Positions 55,773 to 63,993 of a stretch of DNA of 64,000 bases are shown here, in pieces (position 1 is the stretch's first letter; each line of letters begins with the position of its first letter). A program made the translations under genes and the position numbers. A model generated the notes under the pieces. That model searched no databases, was not told the DNA's origin, and saw only the letters and a program-made list of their open reading frames with translations. Source of the stretch: Acinetobacter tjernbergiae DSM 14971 = CIP 107465 (GTDB taxonomy: Bacteria > Pseudomonadota > Gammaproteobacteria > Pseudomonadales > Moraxellaceae); contig NZ_KB894363.1 of the NCBI RefSeq assembly GCF_000374425.1, positions 62,001 through 126,000 on the forward strand, in the 5' to 3' direction.

Positions 55773-56414
55773 TTAAGCTTTTGTGCCGAAAGCATCTTGG
55801 TCTATTTTTCTTTCTACTCTGGCTTGTTGAATGACACTCCACCCAGAAGAAACACCCAAGTATGCAATCACAAAGGCCACGAATAAATCAGGGAACATGG
55901 TGCCTGTCCCAAACACACCGACTGCCGCGATAATCACGGCGATATTGCCAATCGCATCATTACGGCTACACAACCATACAGAACGCATATTGGCATCACC
56001 ATCACGAAATGCATAAAGCATCAATGCAACAACGACATTCACAACCAATGCGAGTAGACCAATTGTACCCATCAACATAGGCTCAGGTGTTACACCTAAC
56101 CACCATGACCAAATCACTTTAATTATGACAAAAACCCCAAATGCGGCCATCGTGATGCCTTTTAGCAAAGCTGCTGTCGCCCGCCAATACAAGGTCATGG
56201 ACAATACTGCCAGAGAGATTGCATAGTTTGCAGCATCACCTGCAAAATCTAACGCATCTGCCCATAATGATACCGAACGTGCGTGTGATCCCCCAATCAT
56301 CTCGACAAAGAACATCAATGCATTGAGTACTAAAGCAATCCAAAGCGCTTTTCTAAATTTGGGGCTAATCTTTTGTGTTGGTGAACATGTTGTATTGCAA
56401 CCACATCCTGCCAT
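55773..56414 (-). CDS. Cation diffusion facilitator-type transporter (metal efflux)
   Basis: A 213-residue inner-membrane protein with about five to six helices. The N-terminus MAGCGCNTTCSP is a Cys-rich metal-binding stretch. SLWADALDFAGDAANYAISL carries the Asp motif of CDF transporters (here DxxxD), and SVWLCSRNDAIGNIAVII holds the second Asp/Asn site. There is no long C-terminal cytoplasmic domain. With the MerR-type regulator next door it probably exports Cd, Zn or Co. The ATG 56414 start is preferred over a GTG 12 bases upstream. Confidence 0.82.
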   Translation of the reverse strand: MAGCGCNTTCSPTQKISPKFRKALWIALVLNALMFFVEMIGGSHARSVSLWADALDFAGDAANYAISLAVLSMTLYWRATAALLKGITMAAFGVFVIIKVIWSWWLGVTPEPMLMGTIGLLALVVNVVVALMLYAFRDGDANMRSVWLCSRNDAIGNIAVIIAAVGVFGTGTMFPDLFVAFVIAYLGVSSGWSVIQQARVERKIDQDAFGTKA

Positions 56415-56442
56415 GACTTTTCTCACTCAATCTTTTATAGTG

Positions 56443-56473
56443 ATTTAAAACCCTAGAGTAACTCCAGAGTCAA
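56443..56473 (-). promoter_or_regulatory. MerR/CadR-type promoter-operator of the cation transporter
   Basis: On the minus strand TTGACT (56468-56473), a 19-base spacer and TTAAAT (56443-56448). The spacer holds a dyad ACTCTGGAGT-T-ACTCTAGGGT (56450-56470). The overlong 19-base spacing is the hallmark of MerR-family activated promoters, where the protein untwists the DNA. Confidence 0.8.
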
Positions 56474-56475
56474 GC

Positions 56476-56925
56476 ATGATAAATTTCACGATTGGACAAT
56501 TAGCAAAAAAGTCAGGCGTCTCAGTTGATACCATTCGTTATTATGAAAAAATTGGGCTGCTCGAAAAAGCCAACCGAACTGCGGGAAATTATCGTTATTA
56601 TTCTGCGCAAATGCTTTCAGAACTTTTATTTCTAAAACATTGTCGAGAGCTTGGCATTACCTTACAAGATATTCAAAAACTCAAAGCATTATCAACCAAT
56701 CCCGCTCAGACATGTATGGAAGTTGATCACTTAATTGATCAATATCTTGCTGAGGTATCACAGAAGATTAAAAATCTAGAGCATCTCAAACAAGATTTAA
56801 CCCATTTAAAACAACAATGTTCACAACATCGTACGATTGAACAATGTGGGATTTTAAAAGAGCTACATCAACCACTCGAATGTGGGCATGAAGCGCATCA
56901 ACACAAAAAAGCATCACAATCGTGA
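56476..56925 (+). CDS. MerR-family metal-responsive regulator (CadR-like)
   Basis: A 149-residue regulator with an N-terminal winged helix (FTIGQLAKKSGVSVDTIRYYEKIGLL), a dimerisation coiled coil and metal-binding residues: Cys79-region (TCMEVD), QQCSQHRTIEQC and a C-terminal His/Cys tail (ECGHEAHQHKK), as in Cd/Pb/Zn-type CadR. It is divergent from the efflux gene and starts three bases after the -35 box of the shared operator, so it likely controls its own synthesis. Confidence 0.87.
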   Translation: MINFTIGQLAKKSGVSVDTIRYYEKIGLLEKANRTAGNYRYYSAQMLSELLFLKHCRELGITLQDIQKLKALSTNPAQTCMEVDHLIDQYLAEVSQKIKNLEHLKQDLTHLKQQCSQHRTIEQCGILKELHQPLECGHEAHQHKKASQS

Positions 56926-56933
56926 TGCTTTTT
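56905..56933 (+). terminator. Terminator after the CadR-like regulator
   Basis: AAAGCATCACAATCGTGATGCTTT hairpin overlapping the stop codon, followed by T-rich DNA. Confidence 0.8.
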
Positions 56934-56950
56934 CTTTGTCATTTGCAGAC

Positions 56951-57199
56951 TTAATCTTGATGCTCACCGGGTGGAACTTCAGTAATACGCCCACCACGTG
57001 CTAGAAACGCAGCCACTTCATCTTCCAAAGCTTGACGCTGTTTTAACTTTGCAGTCACAGTTAAAGTTTCTGCTTCAGCAAGATCTGCGTCATTGGCACT
57101 CGATTCTTCATTATCAGCACCACTTTCTGCGGCTTTCGCCTCTTCATCGTCTACAGCAGAATCTTCTGTGTTTTCGTCGTAATCATTCATTTCCGTCAT
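56951..57199 (-). CDS. SutA-like acidic RNA polymerase-associated protein
   Basis: An 82-residue, strongly acidic protein with a disordered N-terminus (Asp/Glu/Ala/Ser) and a C-terminal motif ALEDEVAAFLARGGRITEVPPG. This resembles the core of SutA of Pseudomonas aeruginosa, a slow-growth protein that binds RNA polymerase. I base the call on the FLARGG motif and acidic tail; the name is tentative. GGGAGAG lies four bases before the ATG at 57199. Confidence 0.6.
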   Translation of the reverse strand: MTEMNDYDENTEDSAVDDEEAKAAESGADNEESSANDADLAEAETLTVTAKLKQRQALEDEVAAFLARGGRITEVPPGEHQD

Positions 57200-57373
57200 A
57201 TTACTCTCCCCACAATGACTAAACTCTCATCATCGTTATTTGGTCATCAGAACTTGAAGAAATTTAACAAGCTCTTCTCATTTATCAAAGCAAAATATTC
57301 ATCAAATTGTACTTTTTATAACCAAATTAACTCTGATTTATAAATGATTGTTTAAAAAATATCTACTGTTTTT

Positions 57374-58606
57374 TTAGCAAGCATAACTCGTGTGCTCTAA
57401 GGCATCAAATCCATTGGCTTGTCGCATAAAACGATCCTTAAACCAATTCAATTGTTCAACTTGTTTTAAACCAAAGTTTCGTGCCCAAACAAACGGAAAT
57501 AATTCTGCACTTTCTAACCAACCAATCGCTGACATACTATGCATCATCGCATCATTTTGTCCCTTACGCTGGTGTTCATAGCGTAATAAGGTTTGTTCAT
57601 TTGCCCATACACCACGTTTTAAATCGTGTAGTAATACATCACATAGAACTGCGGCATCTAAGCAACCAATATTCACACCTTGTCCAGCCAAAGGATGAAT
57701 GACGTGTGCTGCATCACCGATTAATGCCAAGCCTGATTTAACGTAACGCTGCGCTGCACGAGCTTTCAATGGGAATTGCGCTCTTGAACGCACCTCAACC
57801 ACCTCACCCAACATATGCAGACTCTCTTGTGTGAGTAATCGCATAAAGTCTTGATCATTTAATGCTGAATATTCATCCGCATAGTCATCTGGTAAAGTCC
57901 ACACAATCGACTGCCAATAGCCATTCTCTTGCGAATCAAGACTCGCCATTGGTAAGTAAGCCAATGGTCCTGTAGGCAAGAAAATTTGTCGAGCAACATA
58001 TTGATTTGGTTGAGTGGTCTTAATCGCACAACTGATCGCAGCTTGCTTGTAATCCAGTACATCTAAATCAATATAAGCTTGCTCACGTACAAATGAATTT
58101 GCGCCATCTGCACCGATCAATAACTTGGTTTTTAATGTTGTCCCATCAGCCAGTTGAATCGACCAGCCTTGTGAAATCTGCTCGATACGTATCACTTTCA
58201 CTTGGGTACGGTAGTCGTTAAGCTGCTGCAACATTTTCTGTTGAATCGCAACATTCAAGACACTCGGTTCAACCATTGAACCCAAAGCCTGATCTGATTG
58301 GGGTTGCTGCTCTGAAGCATGCCCAAAATTAATTTCGCCATAGCCATTTTTATTCCAGACCTGCATACCTGAATAAGGCATTTGACGTGCTAAATCATTC
58401 CAGACATCCACTGTTTTAAGTAAATGAATGGTTGCTTGACTCAGAGCCAATACCCGTGGATTCATCACAGCCAACGTTTTTTCTTGATCGAGGACTGGAG
58501 CAGCATCCAGTACTGTCGCTTGCACACCACCCTGCGCTAATAGCAAAGCCGTTAAGCCACCCACTAAACCGCCACCTACGATCACGACATCTAATAATTC
58601 ACTCAT
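57374..58606 (-). CDS. ubiI: FAD monooxygenase of ubiquinone synthesis (UbiI/VisC-like)
   Basis: A 410-residue class A flavin monooxygenase of the UbiH/F/I family. It has the FAD dinucleotide motif VIVGGGLVGGLTALLLAQGG, the middle motif GADGANS, and the C-terminal GDAAHVIHPLAGQGVNIGCLDA. By position after ubiH it is the UbiI-type enzyme, which hydroxylates C5 of the ring. Its first codons overlap the end of ubiH by four bases. Assignment between UbiI and UbiF rests on context. Confidence 0.8.
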   Translation of the reverse strand: MSELLDVVIVGGGLVGGLTALLLAQGGVQATVLDAAPVLDQEKTLAVMNPRVLALSQATIHLLKTVDVWNDLARQMPYSGMQVWNKNGYGEINFGHASEQQPQSDQALGSMVEPSVLNVAIQQKMLQQLNDYRTQVKVIRIEQISQGWSIQLADGTTLKTKLLIGADGANSFVREQAYIDLDVLDYKQAAISCAIKTTQPNQYVARQIFLPTGPLAYLPMASLDSQENGYWQSIVWTLPDDYADEYSALNDQDFMRLLTQESLHMLGEVVEVRSRAQFPLKARAAQRYVKSGLALIGDAAHVIHPLAGQGVNIGCLDAAVLCDVLLHDLKRGVWANEQTLLRYEHQRKGQNDAMMHSMSAIGWLESAELFPFVWARNFGLKQVEQLNWFKDRFMRQANGFDALEHTSYAC

Positions 58607-59814
58607 GCTTTCAGCCCCATCGCATAATTGGCAACTAGAGGCTTAATCCCTGGAATCACATCAAATGCAATCAATCCAGTATTCCGTAATAATTTGAGTA
58701 TTGGATTTTGATTGCTAAAGCCACGTACCACTGAATCACAGAATTTAATCACCCGTTGTTGATCAGTTAAGCGTGCTTGTTCATAAGCCAATAAATTATC
58801 AGGGCTGCCAATATCATCTGACTTCGCCAATTGTTCCATCAAGAAACGAACCAACACATCTGCATCACGCAAGCAGAGGTTAAAACCTTGCCCTGCCACT
58901 GGATGGATGGTATGTGCGGCATTACCCATCAACACCACACGCCCAACGGCTTGTTTATGTGCCAAGACCTGAGCCAGTGGATAGCTAAAGCGCTTGCCTG
59001 TTTTTTCAAATTTACCTGCACGATCGCCATAGGTTTCCTGTAAAGCATCCAAAAAATGCTGATCGTTTTCTTCACCTAACCATTCTGCCTCAGTGCCCTT
59101 TTTCACAGGCCACACCACGGAACGGCGGTATTCACCCGGTAAAGGTAACAGTGCCAATGGCCCTAAAGCACTAAAACGTTCAAAGCCAACCTGTTGATGT
59201 GGTTTCGAGGTTTGTACGGTGGTGACGATTGCCACTTGGTCATAATCATGTTCATCAACACCTACCCCAATGGCTTGGCGACAGAAAGAATCACGACCAT
59301 CAGCAGCAATCACCAACTTCGATTTTAAAGCATGGATATACTCACCATTGCGCATGGCTTCGACTTGTACATGGTCTTCATCTTGTGTCAATGAAGTTAC
59401 TTGTACACCATCAATCAATTCAATCAAAGGCTGTTGGCTAACTTGTGTCAGCAAGACACGCCCCAACCAAGCATTTTCAATCACTTGCCCAAAGCTTTCT
59501 ACTTTTTCTTGTTCTGCCACTAAACGGGCCTTTCCAAAGCTGCCCTGTTCAGTGATATGCACTTGTAGAATTGGTGTTGCATGTTGTTGTAAGGCTTCCC
59601 ATAAGCCTAACTTTTGGTAAATCTGTACGCTACGGCGTGACAATGCAGTATTACGCGCATCAAAACTAGAATGATAAGGGGCAACATTTTCGTCATCATA
59701 ATTTGGATATTTCACAGCTTCTAATAACTTTACTGCGATATTAGATTTTGCCAACATTAGAGCAAGGCTGAGTCCAACCATACCTCCACCGACAATGATG
59801 ACTTGTTGCTGCAT
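58603..59814 (-). CDS. ubiH: FAD monooxygenase UbiH (2-octaprenyl-6-methoxyphenol hydroxylase)
   Basis: A 403-residue flavin hydroxylase of ubiquinone synthesis acting on C1. Motifs: VIIVGGGMVGLSLALMLAKS, IAADGRDSFCRQ (DG motif), GNAAHTIHPVAGQGFNLCLRDADVL. The order pepP-ubiH-ubiI on one strand is as in E. coli, but here a terminator and 488 bases separate pepP from ubiH. AGGAATAATATT precedes the ATG. Confidence 0.92.
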   Translation of the reverse strand: MQQQVIIVGGGMVGLSLALMLAKSNIAVKLLEAVKYPNYDDENVAPYHSSFDARNTALSRRSVQIYQKLGLWEALQQHATPILQVHITEQGSFGKARLVAEQEKVESFGQVIENAWLGRVLLTQVSQQPLIELIDGVQVTSLTQDEDHVQVEAMRNGEYIHALKSKLVIAADGRDSFCRQAIGVGVDEHDYDQVAIVTTVQTSKPHQQVGFERFSALGPLALLPLPGEYRRSVVWPVKKGTEAEWLGEENDQHFLDALQETYGDRAGKFEKTGKRFSYPLAQVLAHKQAVGRVVLMGNAAHTIHPVAGQGFNLCLRDADVLVRFLMEQLAKSDDIGSPDNLLAYEQARLTDQQRVIKFCDSVVRGFSNQNPILKLLRNTGLIAFDVIPGIKPLVANYAMGLKA

Positions 59815-59939
59815 AATATTATTCCTTATCAGTTTTTCATGACTTGATGTTTCGGGACTATCTTACTCTAACTTAAATCAGGAAGGGAATTTGTACTTTG
59901 TTTGGTCTATGTTTTTAAAATATATTCAAAAGTTGTTTT

Positions 59940-60180
59940 GAGCATCAAACTAGATAATCTGAGTTCGACAATAATATGATACTCGGAAATGTCATCCGCA
60001 ACTGTTTGAGACAGGACTCCATTAATAAGATATTGTTTCTGCGACTCATTAAATTAGCTGACAGCAAGCAACGAGTTTTGCTGTGGGTAGCGATGTAGCT
60101 GCGCAAGATAGTTGCCCTTGCGGAACGTCGTTCCTCATCCCGAAACAAAAGTAGGTCCAGCCGACGGCTTATCCTAAAAT
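59940..60180. repeat. Candidate dispersed intergenic element
   Basis: About 240 bases unlike the AT-rich neighbours. On the minus strand one frame reads RNDVPQGQLSCAATSLPTAK, a peptide I associate with spurious ORFs scattered between Acinetobacter genes. It includes a palindrome GGAACG-T-CGTTCC (60122-60134). Frames overlapping it look like chance products of the element. Copy number cannot be judged from one window. Confidence 0.5.
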
Positions 60181-60260
60181 TGGATGATTACTCAAGAAGA
60201 TTCCACAAAGATATTTTTTTCAATAAGTTAGAAAAAATTTAAGTTAAATCTAGGGTAAAT

Positions 60261-60290
60261 AAAAAGGCCTATCTATTGATAAGCCTTTTT
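60261..60290 (-). terminator. Terminator of pepP
   Basis: AAAAAGGC / GCCTTTTT with an inner TAT/ATA extension, T-run on both strands. Confidence 0.8.
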
Positions 60291-60302
60291 CTCAATCTTA
60301 TT

Positions 60303-61622
60303 TTAATTACTCGTCATCAAACTTTCAATTTCTTCAACGGTTTTGACTACATTCTTAGTCAAGACCAATGGTCCATTTTCGGTCACAACGATATCATCTT
60401 CGATACGAATGCCAATACCACGCCATTTGGCATCAACCGTTTCATCATCAGGCGCAACATATAAACCTGGTTCAACCGTCACGACCATGCCTGCTTCATA
60501 AGTACGCCAATCTTCGCCAATCTTATACGCACCGACATCATGTACATCCATACCGAGCCAATGCCCTGTACCATGCATAAAGAACTGACGGAATGCTTCG
60601 CTTTCAACCAACTCGTTCACATTGCCGCTTAATAAACCAAGATCAACCAGACCTTGAGTTAAAATCTTTACAGCCACTTCATGCGGATATTTATAGTGAT
60701 TTCCAATACGGGTTGCATCAATCGCTGCAAGTTGAGCATCTAAAACAATATTATAAAGTGCTTTCTGTTCAGGGCTAAATTTCCCATTCACAGGGAAAGT
60801 ACGGGTGATATCGGATGCATAGAACTCATATTCACACGCTGCATCAATCAAGACCAAATCACCATCTTTTAATGACTTGTTATTTTCAACATAATGCAGA
60901 ATACAAGCATTTTCACCACCACCAATAATGCTATTGTAAGCAGGCACACAACCATTTTTACCAAAGATATAATTGAGTTCTGCTTCAAGTGCATACTCCA
61001 TCATATTCGGTTGAACGGTTTGCATGGCACTGGTATGTGCTTCGGCACTGATATTCGATGCGATTTGCATCAACTCAATTTCTTGTGCTGATTTTTTCAA
61101 ACGCATTTCATCAACAATGCGATCAAGCTGAATCAACTCAGCAGGCGCAGCACCACCACGACGCTGTTGCCCATCTGCTTTTTGAATCCATTGACTCACG
61201 CGCGCATCAAATTCAGCATTCTGACCAATACGATAGTAAAGGCGCTGTTTATTTAATAGCTTGTCGATAATCTCTTCATCGAGTAAATCAATCGCATATG
61301 CTTCATCGGCATCATAAATTTCAACTGCACCATCAACGCCTGCACGATAGCCATTCCAAATTTCCATTTCGCGATCACGTTCACGACAAAACAAGCTATA
61401 ACTATAATCTTCACCTTCTGCAAAGGTTTCAATAACAGCAACCACCTCTGGCTCTGCAAACCCAGTGAGATAATAAAAACTACTATCGGCACGATATTTA
61501 TAATCAGCATCACGATTACGATACATTTCTGCTCGCGTTGCAATAATGGCAATACCATTACTGCCTATTTTTTTAGCGAGAAGATCACGGCGTTGTTTAA
61601 AATCGGCTTGAGTTAATTTCAT
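60303..61622 (-). CDS. pepP: Xaa-Pro aminopeptidase
   Basis: It removes N-terminal residues preceding proline. 439 residues, with an N-terminal creatinase-like domain and C-terminal pita-bread metallopeptidase domain. Metal ligands lie in VLIDAACEYEFYASDITRTFPV, HGTGHWLGMDVHDVG, VVTVEPGLYV and GIRIEDDI. It begins with MKLTQADFKQRRDLL after AGGAT, and lies 64 bases after ygfB, the same order as in E. coli. Confidence 0.94.
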   Translation of the reverse strand: MKLTQADFKQRRDLLAKKIGSNGIAIIATRAEMYRNRDADYKYRADSSFYYLTGFAEPEVVAVIETFAEGEDYSYSLFCRERDREMEIWNGYRAGVDGAVEIYDADEAYAIDLLDEEIIDKLLNKQRLYYRIGQNAEFDARVSQWIQKADGQQRRGGAAPAELIQLDRIVDEMRLKKSAQEIELMQIASNISAEAHTSAMQTVQPNMMEYALEAELNYIFGKNGCVPAYNSIIGGGENACILHYVENNKSLKDGDLVLIDAACEYEFYASDITRTFPVNGKFSPEQKALYNIVLDAQLAAIDATRIGNHYKYPHEVAVKILTQGLVDLGLLSGNVNELVESEAFRQFFMHGTGHWLGMDVHDVGAYKIGEDWRTYEAGMVVTVEPGLYVAPDDETVDAKWRGIGIRIEDDIVVTENGPLVLTKNVVKTVEEIESLMTSN

Positions 61623-61685
61623 ACTATCCTACAACTAGAAAGTCCCTCTTTTACAAAGAGGGATTTAGGGAGATTTAAAACCGCC

Positions 61686-62318
61686 TTAACTCGGACGATG
61701 TGGGGTAAACATTTCTACAACAGTTTGTGGGTCAACTGCCACTTCTTGATTTCTACTTTTGGCGTGAAAGTTTTGTAATAAAGAACTTTCGGCGACAGTA
61801 ATCTTTTTGCGACCAATCGACAAGCTTACAGGAATCAAGCGAACAAACTCATACAGTTCTTGATAACTTTCTTCACCCTCTTCATCATTATCTGAATCTT
61901 CAAACTCTACAGCTGCAACATCTTGTAAATGTTCAATTAGTTCTTGTTCATCTTTACGGATATTTCCTGAAGCTAGACCAAAACCTAATACAACACCTGC
62001 ACACCAATCTGCTAGTGCTCGTACACGCTCTCCAAGCAAATGACTATCGTCTGGTAACATTGGTAAATAATCCAATTCATCATCTGATAAGGCATGAGCA
62101 ACATCTTCAGCTTCATTCGTCAAACTTTCCAGTGCTTCTGCTGTTAAAGTCGGCACATTCAAAGTATTTAAAATTTGTGACCATTCATCTTGAGTCGCTG
62201 CTTGTGTCACACAAACTATACCTGTTAGCAAACCATGTAACTCACTTGGGCTTGAAATTTCTTCAATTCCATCAAAATGAGCATTCCATTCTGTCCAACC
62301 TAAAATATCGTCTTGCAT
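61686..62318 (-). CDS. ygfB: UPF0149 family protein YgfB
   Basis: A 210-residue, acidic, helical protein of the UPF0149 family (SPSELHGLLTGIVC; WCAGVVLGFGLASG). YgfB in Pseudomonas modulates expression of beta-lactamase and programmed-lysis genes. The ATG at 62318 is preferred over an in-frame upstream TTG. It heads the ygfB-pepP unit and is divergent from the coiled-coil/zapA pair, as elsewhere in gammaproteobacteria. Confidence 0.88.
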   Translation of the reverse strand: MQDDILGWTEWNAHFDGIEEISSPSELHGLLTGIVCVTQAATQDEWSQILNTLNVPTLTAEALESLTNEAEDVAHALSDDELDYLPMLPDDSHLLGERVRALADWCAGVVLGFGLASGNIRKDEQELIEHLQDVAAVEFEDSDNDEEGEESYQELYEFVRLIPVSLSIGRKKITVAESSLLQNFHAKSRNQEVAVDPQTVVEMFTPHRPS

Positions 62319-62384
62319 TCGTTTATCCAATCTCTATACTGCTGTATATATTACCTCTGATTGCAACTCTGTGCGACCTTCGTT

Positions 62385-62939
62385 ATGTTAGAACAATTAC
62401 AGCGTCTACAAGCGCATATTGGTGTTTTAAAAACACGCTTACATCATTTCGAGCGAGAGAATACTTCGCTCACGGAAGCTAAACAATTAGCTGAAACTGA
62501 TCACCATGCACAAGTTGTGCAAAAAAACGGTATCATCACGCAGAAGCAGGAAGAAGTTGATAACTTAACTGAACAATTATCTCAGCTACAAGATCAATTT
62601 AAGCAACTAAATCAAGATGCAACTACTTTAGCGGAACGTTATAGTCGTTTAGAAAAAAGTACGACTGATTTGAAAAATCGCTTTCAAGAGATTTTGGCTG
62701 AGCGAAATGATTTACGCTTGACTAAAGAAAAATTACAAGCACAACAACATCATAGTCAAAAAGAGATCCAAGACCTACAGCAAGACCGTGATCGCTTACA
62801 ACAGAAAAATGAGTTAGCAAAATCTAAAGTTGAAGCTATCATTCAACGTCTTGCGGTTTTAGGTACAGCACAAGATCAGCATGCGCAAGAAATCCAGCAA
62901 CTCGCACACCCAAATGCTGAAACCCAAGAGGAGATCTGA
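62385..62939 (+). CDS. Coiled-coil protein upstream of zapA (TIGR02449/ZapB-like)
   Basis: A 184-residue protein that is almost entirely coiled coil (Gln/Glu/Lys/Leu heptads from MLEQLQRLQAHIGVLKTRLHH on). The N-terminal MLEQLQRLQ and its place directly before zapA match the TIGR02449 family, short in Pseudomonas (about 70 residues) and thought to help division-ring organisation. Here it is much longer. It ends two bases before the zapA ATG, so the two are co-translated. The ATG 62385 start gives the family N-terminus. Confidence 0.75.
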   Translation: MLEQLQRLQAHIGVLKTRLHHFERENTSLTEAKQLAETDHHAQVVQKNGIITQKQEEVDNLTEQLSQLQDQFKQLNQDATTLAERYSRLEKSTTDLKNRFQEILAERNDLRLTKEKLQAQQHHSQKEIQDLQQDRDRLQQKNELAKSKVEAIIQRLAVLGTAQDQHAQEIQQLAHPNAETQEEI

Positions 62940-62941
62940 AG

Positions 62942-63229
62942 ATGAGTGAACCTATTGTTGTTGAGCTTCGCTTAATCGAACAGACTTTCCGCCTTAATAC
63001 AACTGAAGATAAACGTGAAGAATTGGAGCGAGCGGCTGAGCTACTCAATCAAAAATTTCATGACATGCGCCGAAATGCCCCACGAGTTGAGCATAATAAA
63101 CTTGTAATTATGGTCGCATTACAAATGGCGCAAGAAGTCTTTGGTTTAAATAAATCTTTGCAGGAATATGCACATTGTGAGCATTTACTACAAAGTATCT
63201 TGGAAGAGATAGAACAAACTGTTGAGTAA
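62942..63229 (+). CDS. zapA: Cell division protein ZapA
   Basis: A 95-residue protein that bundles FtsZ filaments at the division ring. The N-terminal VELRLIEQTFRLNTTEDKREELERAAELLNQ and the C-terminal coiled coil are typical. It follows the coiled-coil gene directly and precedes 6S RNA, the classic zapA-ssrS pairing. Confidence 0.92.
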   Translation: MSEPIVVELRLIEQTFRLNTTEDKREELERAAELLNQKFHDMRRNAPRVEHNKLVIMVALQMAQEVFGLNKSLQEYAHCEHLLQSILEEIEQTVE

Positions 63230-63287
63230 AATTGCACAAAGCCTCATCAATTAGTAAGTATCTTTACAGATATGTGGCTTGCAAGGA

Positions 63288-63315
63288 TTGTCATCGTGTA
63301 AAGATCAGTTATACT
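63288..63315 (+). promoter_or_regulatory. 6S RNA promoter
   Basis: TTGTCA, a 16-base spacer and TATACT, predicting a start near 63322, in good agreement with the first base of the terminal 6S stem. Confidence 0.7.
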
Positions 63316-63321
63316 AAAGCT

Positions 63322-63500
63322 AGCTCTAGGGTGTTTGCCAGTACGTCTATTCCCCTGCCGATACTTAAATTTATGGATGTGTTCTGTGTATTTTGAGTGT
63401 ATGCCTGCCTCGAGTAGGAAACCCAGTAAGTATACGTCACCTCCACCTTGAACTCATCGGGTTCAGGGTAACGACCATGCAGCGGCACCTCTGGAGTATT
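63322..63500 (+). ncRNA. ssrS: 6S RNA
   Basis: About 180 bases that bind the housekeeping RNA polymerase and mimic an open promoter in stationary phase. The terminal helix pairs CTCTAGGGTG (from 63324) with CACCTCTGGAG (ending 63496); conserved stretches are CCCCTGCCGATAC, CACCTTGAACTCATCGGGTTC and AGCGGCACCTC. It lies directly after zapA with its own promoter. Ends are estimated from the folding. Confidence 0.88.
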
Positions 63501-63552
63501 TATTTTCTGTAGCTCCCTCTTGCATTTCACTATGCTATTATTCTATATATTT

Positions 63553-63993
63553 TTATAATAATTCATCACTATCAATTAGATATTGCTGCAAAAATGCTGT
63601 GAATGAATCCGAAATTTCTATTTTTGTTGCTCCTTCCACTTGATATACCATACCATCTGAACCTATTTGGTCTAGTTGCACGGCATACCCCCAACACCAC
63701 ACTAGATAATCTGAAATTACAAAACAATTCGGATATAAAAACTTATCTTTATCACCATAGCTTAAAATAGTTTCAACAGATTGAAATTCAGCCAATGAAA
63801 CAAATGTAAAATAGTTATCATCCATTTCCCCATCAGCAATACCATTAAACTCTAAAAAATAAGCGCTTAAAATGGGTGATAATTTAACTTGATATTTATA
63901 TTCAAAAGCTAAAATCTGTTGCCATGTTGCTGGTTTATTTAGCTGAATACCTTGTTTGATTAATTTATTTTTGAGTTGGAAAATTATATTCAT
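63553..63993 (-). CDS. SMI1/KNR4 (SUKH) family protein, probable orphan immunity protein
   Basis: A 146-residue soluble protein. The features PATWQQILAFEYKYQVKLSPILSAYFLEFNG and YFTFVSLAEF match the SUKH superfamily; many bacterial members neutralise contact-delivered toxins. No toxin is seen up to the window end. In other gammaproteobacteria the slot after 6S RNA holds 5-formyltetrahydrofolate cyclo-ligase; here it is absent, consistent with an insertion or rearrangement at this site. Confidence 0.72.
   Translation of the reverse strand: MNIIFQLKNKLIKQGIQLNKPATWQQILAFEYKYQVKLSPILSAYFLEFNGIADGEMDDNYFTFVSLAEFQSVETILSYGDKDKFLYPNCFVISDYLVWCWGYAVQLDQIGSDGMVYQVEGATKIEISDSFTAFLQQYLIDSDELL

Larger units (their letters stand above)
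59815..60302. other. Long intergenic region between ubiH and pepP
   Basis: 488 bases. The part at 60261-60290 is the pepP terminator. The middle (about 59940-60180) is more GC-rich than the flanks and looks like an inserted element, described separately. The rest is AT-rich and carries the ubiH promoter, which I cannot locate precisely. Confidence 0.5.

Noticed and set aside
59945..60148. 67-codon minus-strand frame between ubiH and pepP
   Set aside because: It lies in the candidate dispersed element; a different frame gives the recurring peptide string, and none has coding signals.
62015..62482. 155-codon plus-strand frame over ygfB
   Set aside because: It runs antisense to ygfB and into the coiled-coil gene; composition is a shadow of those genes.
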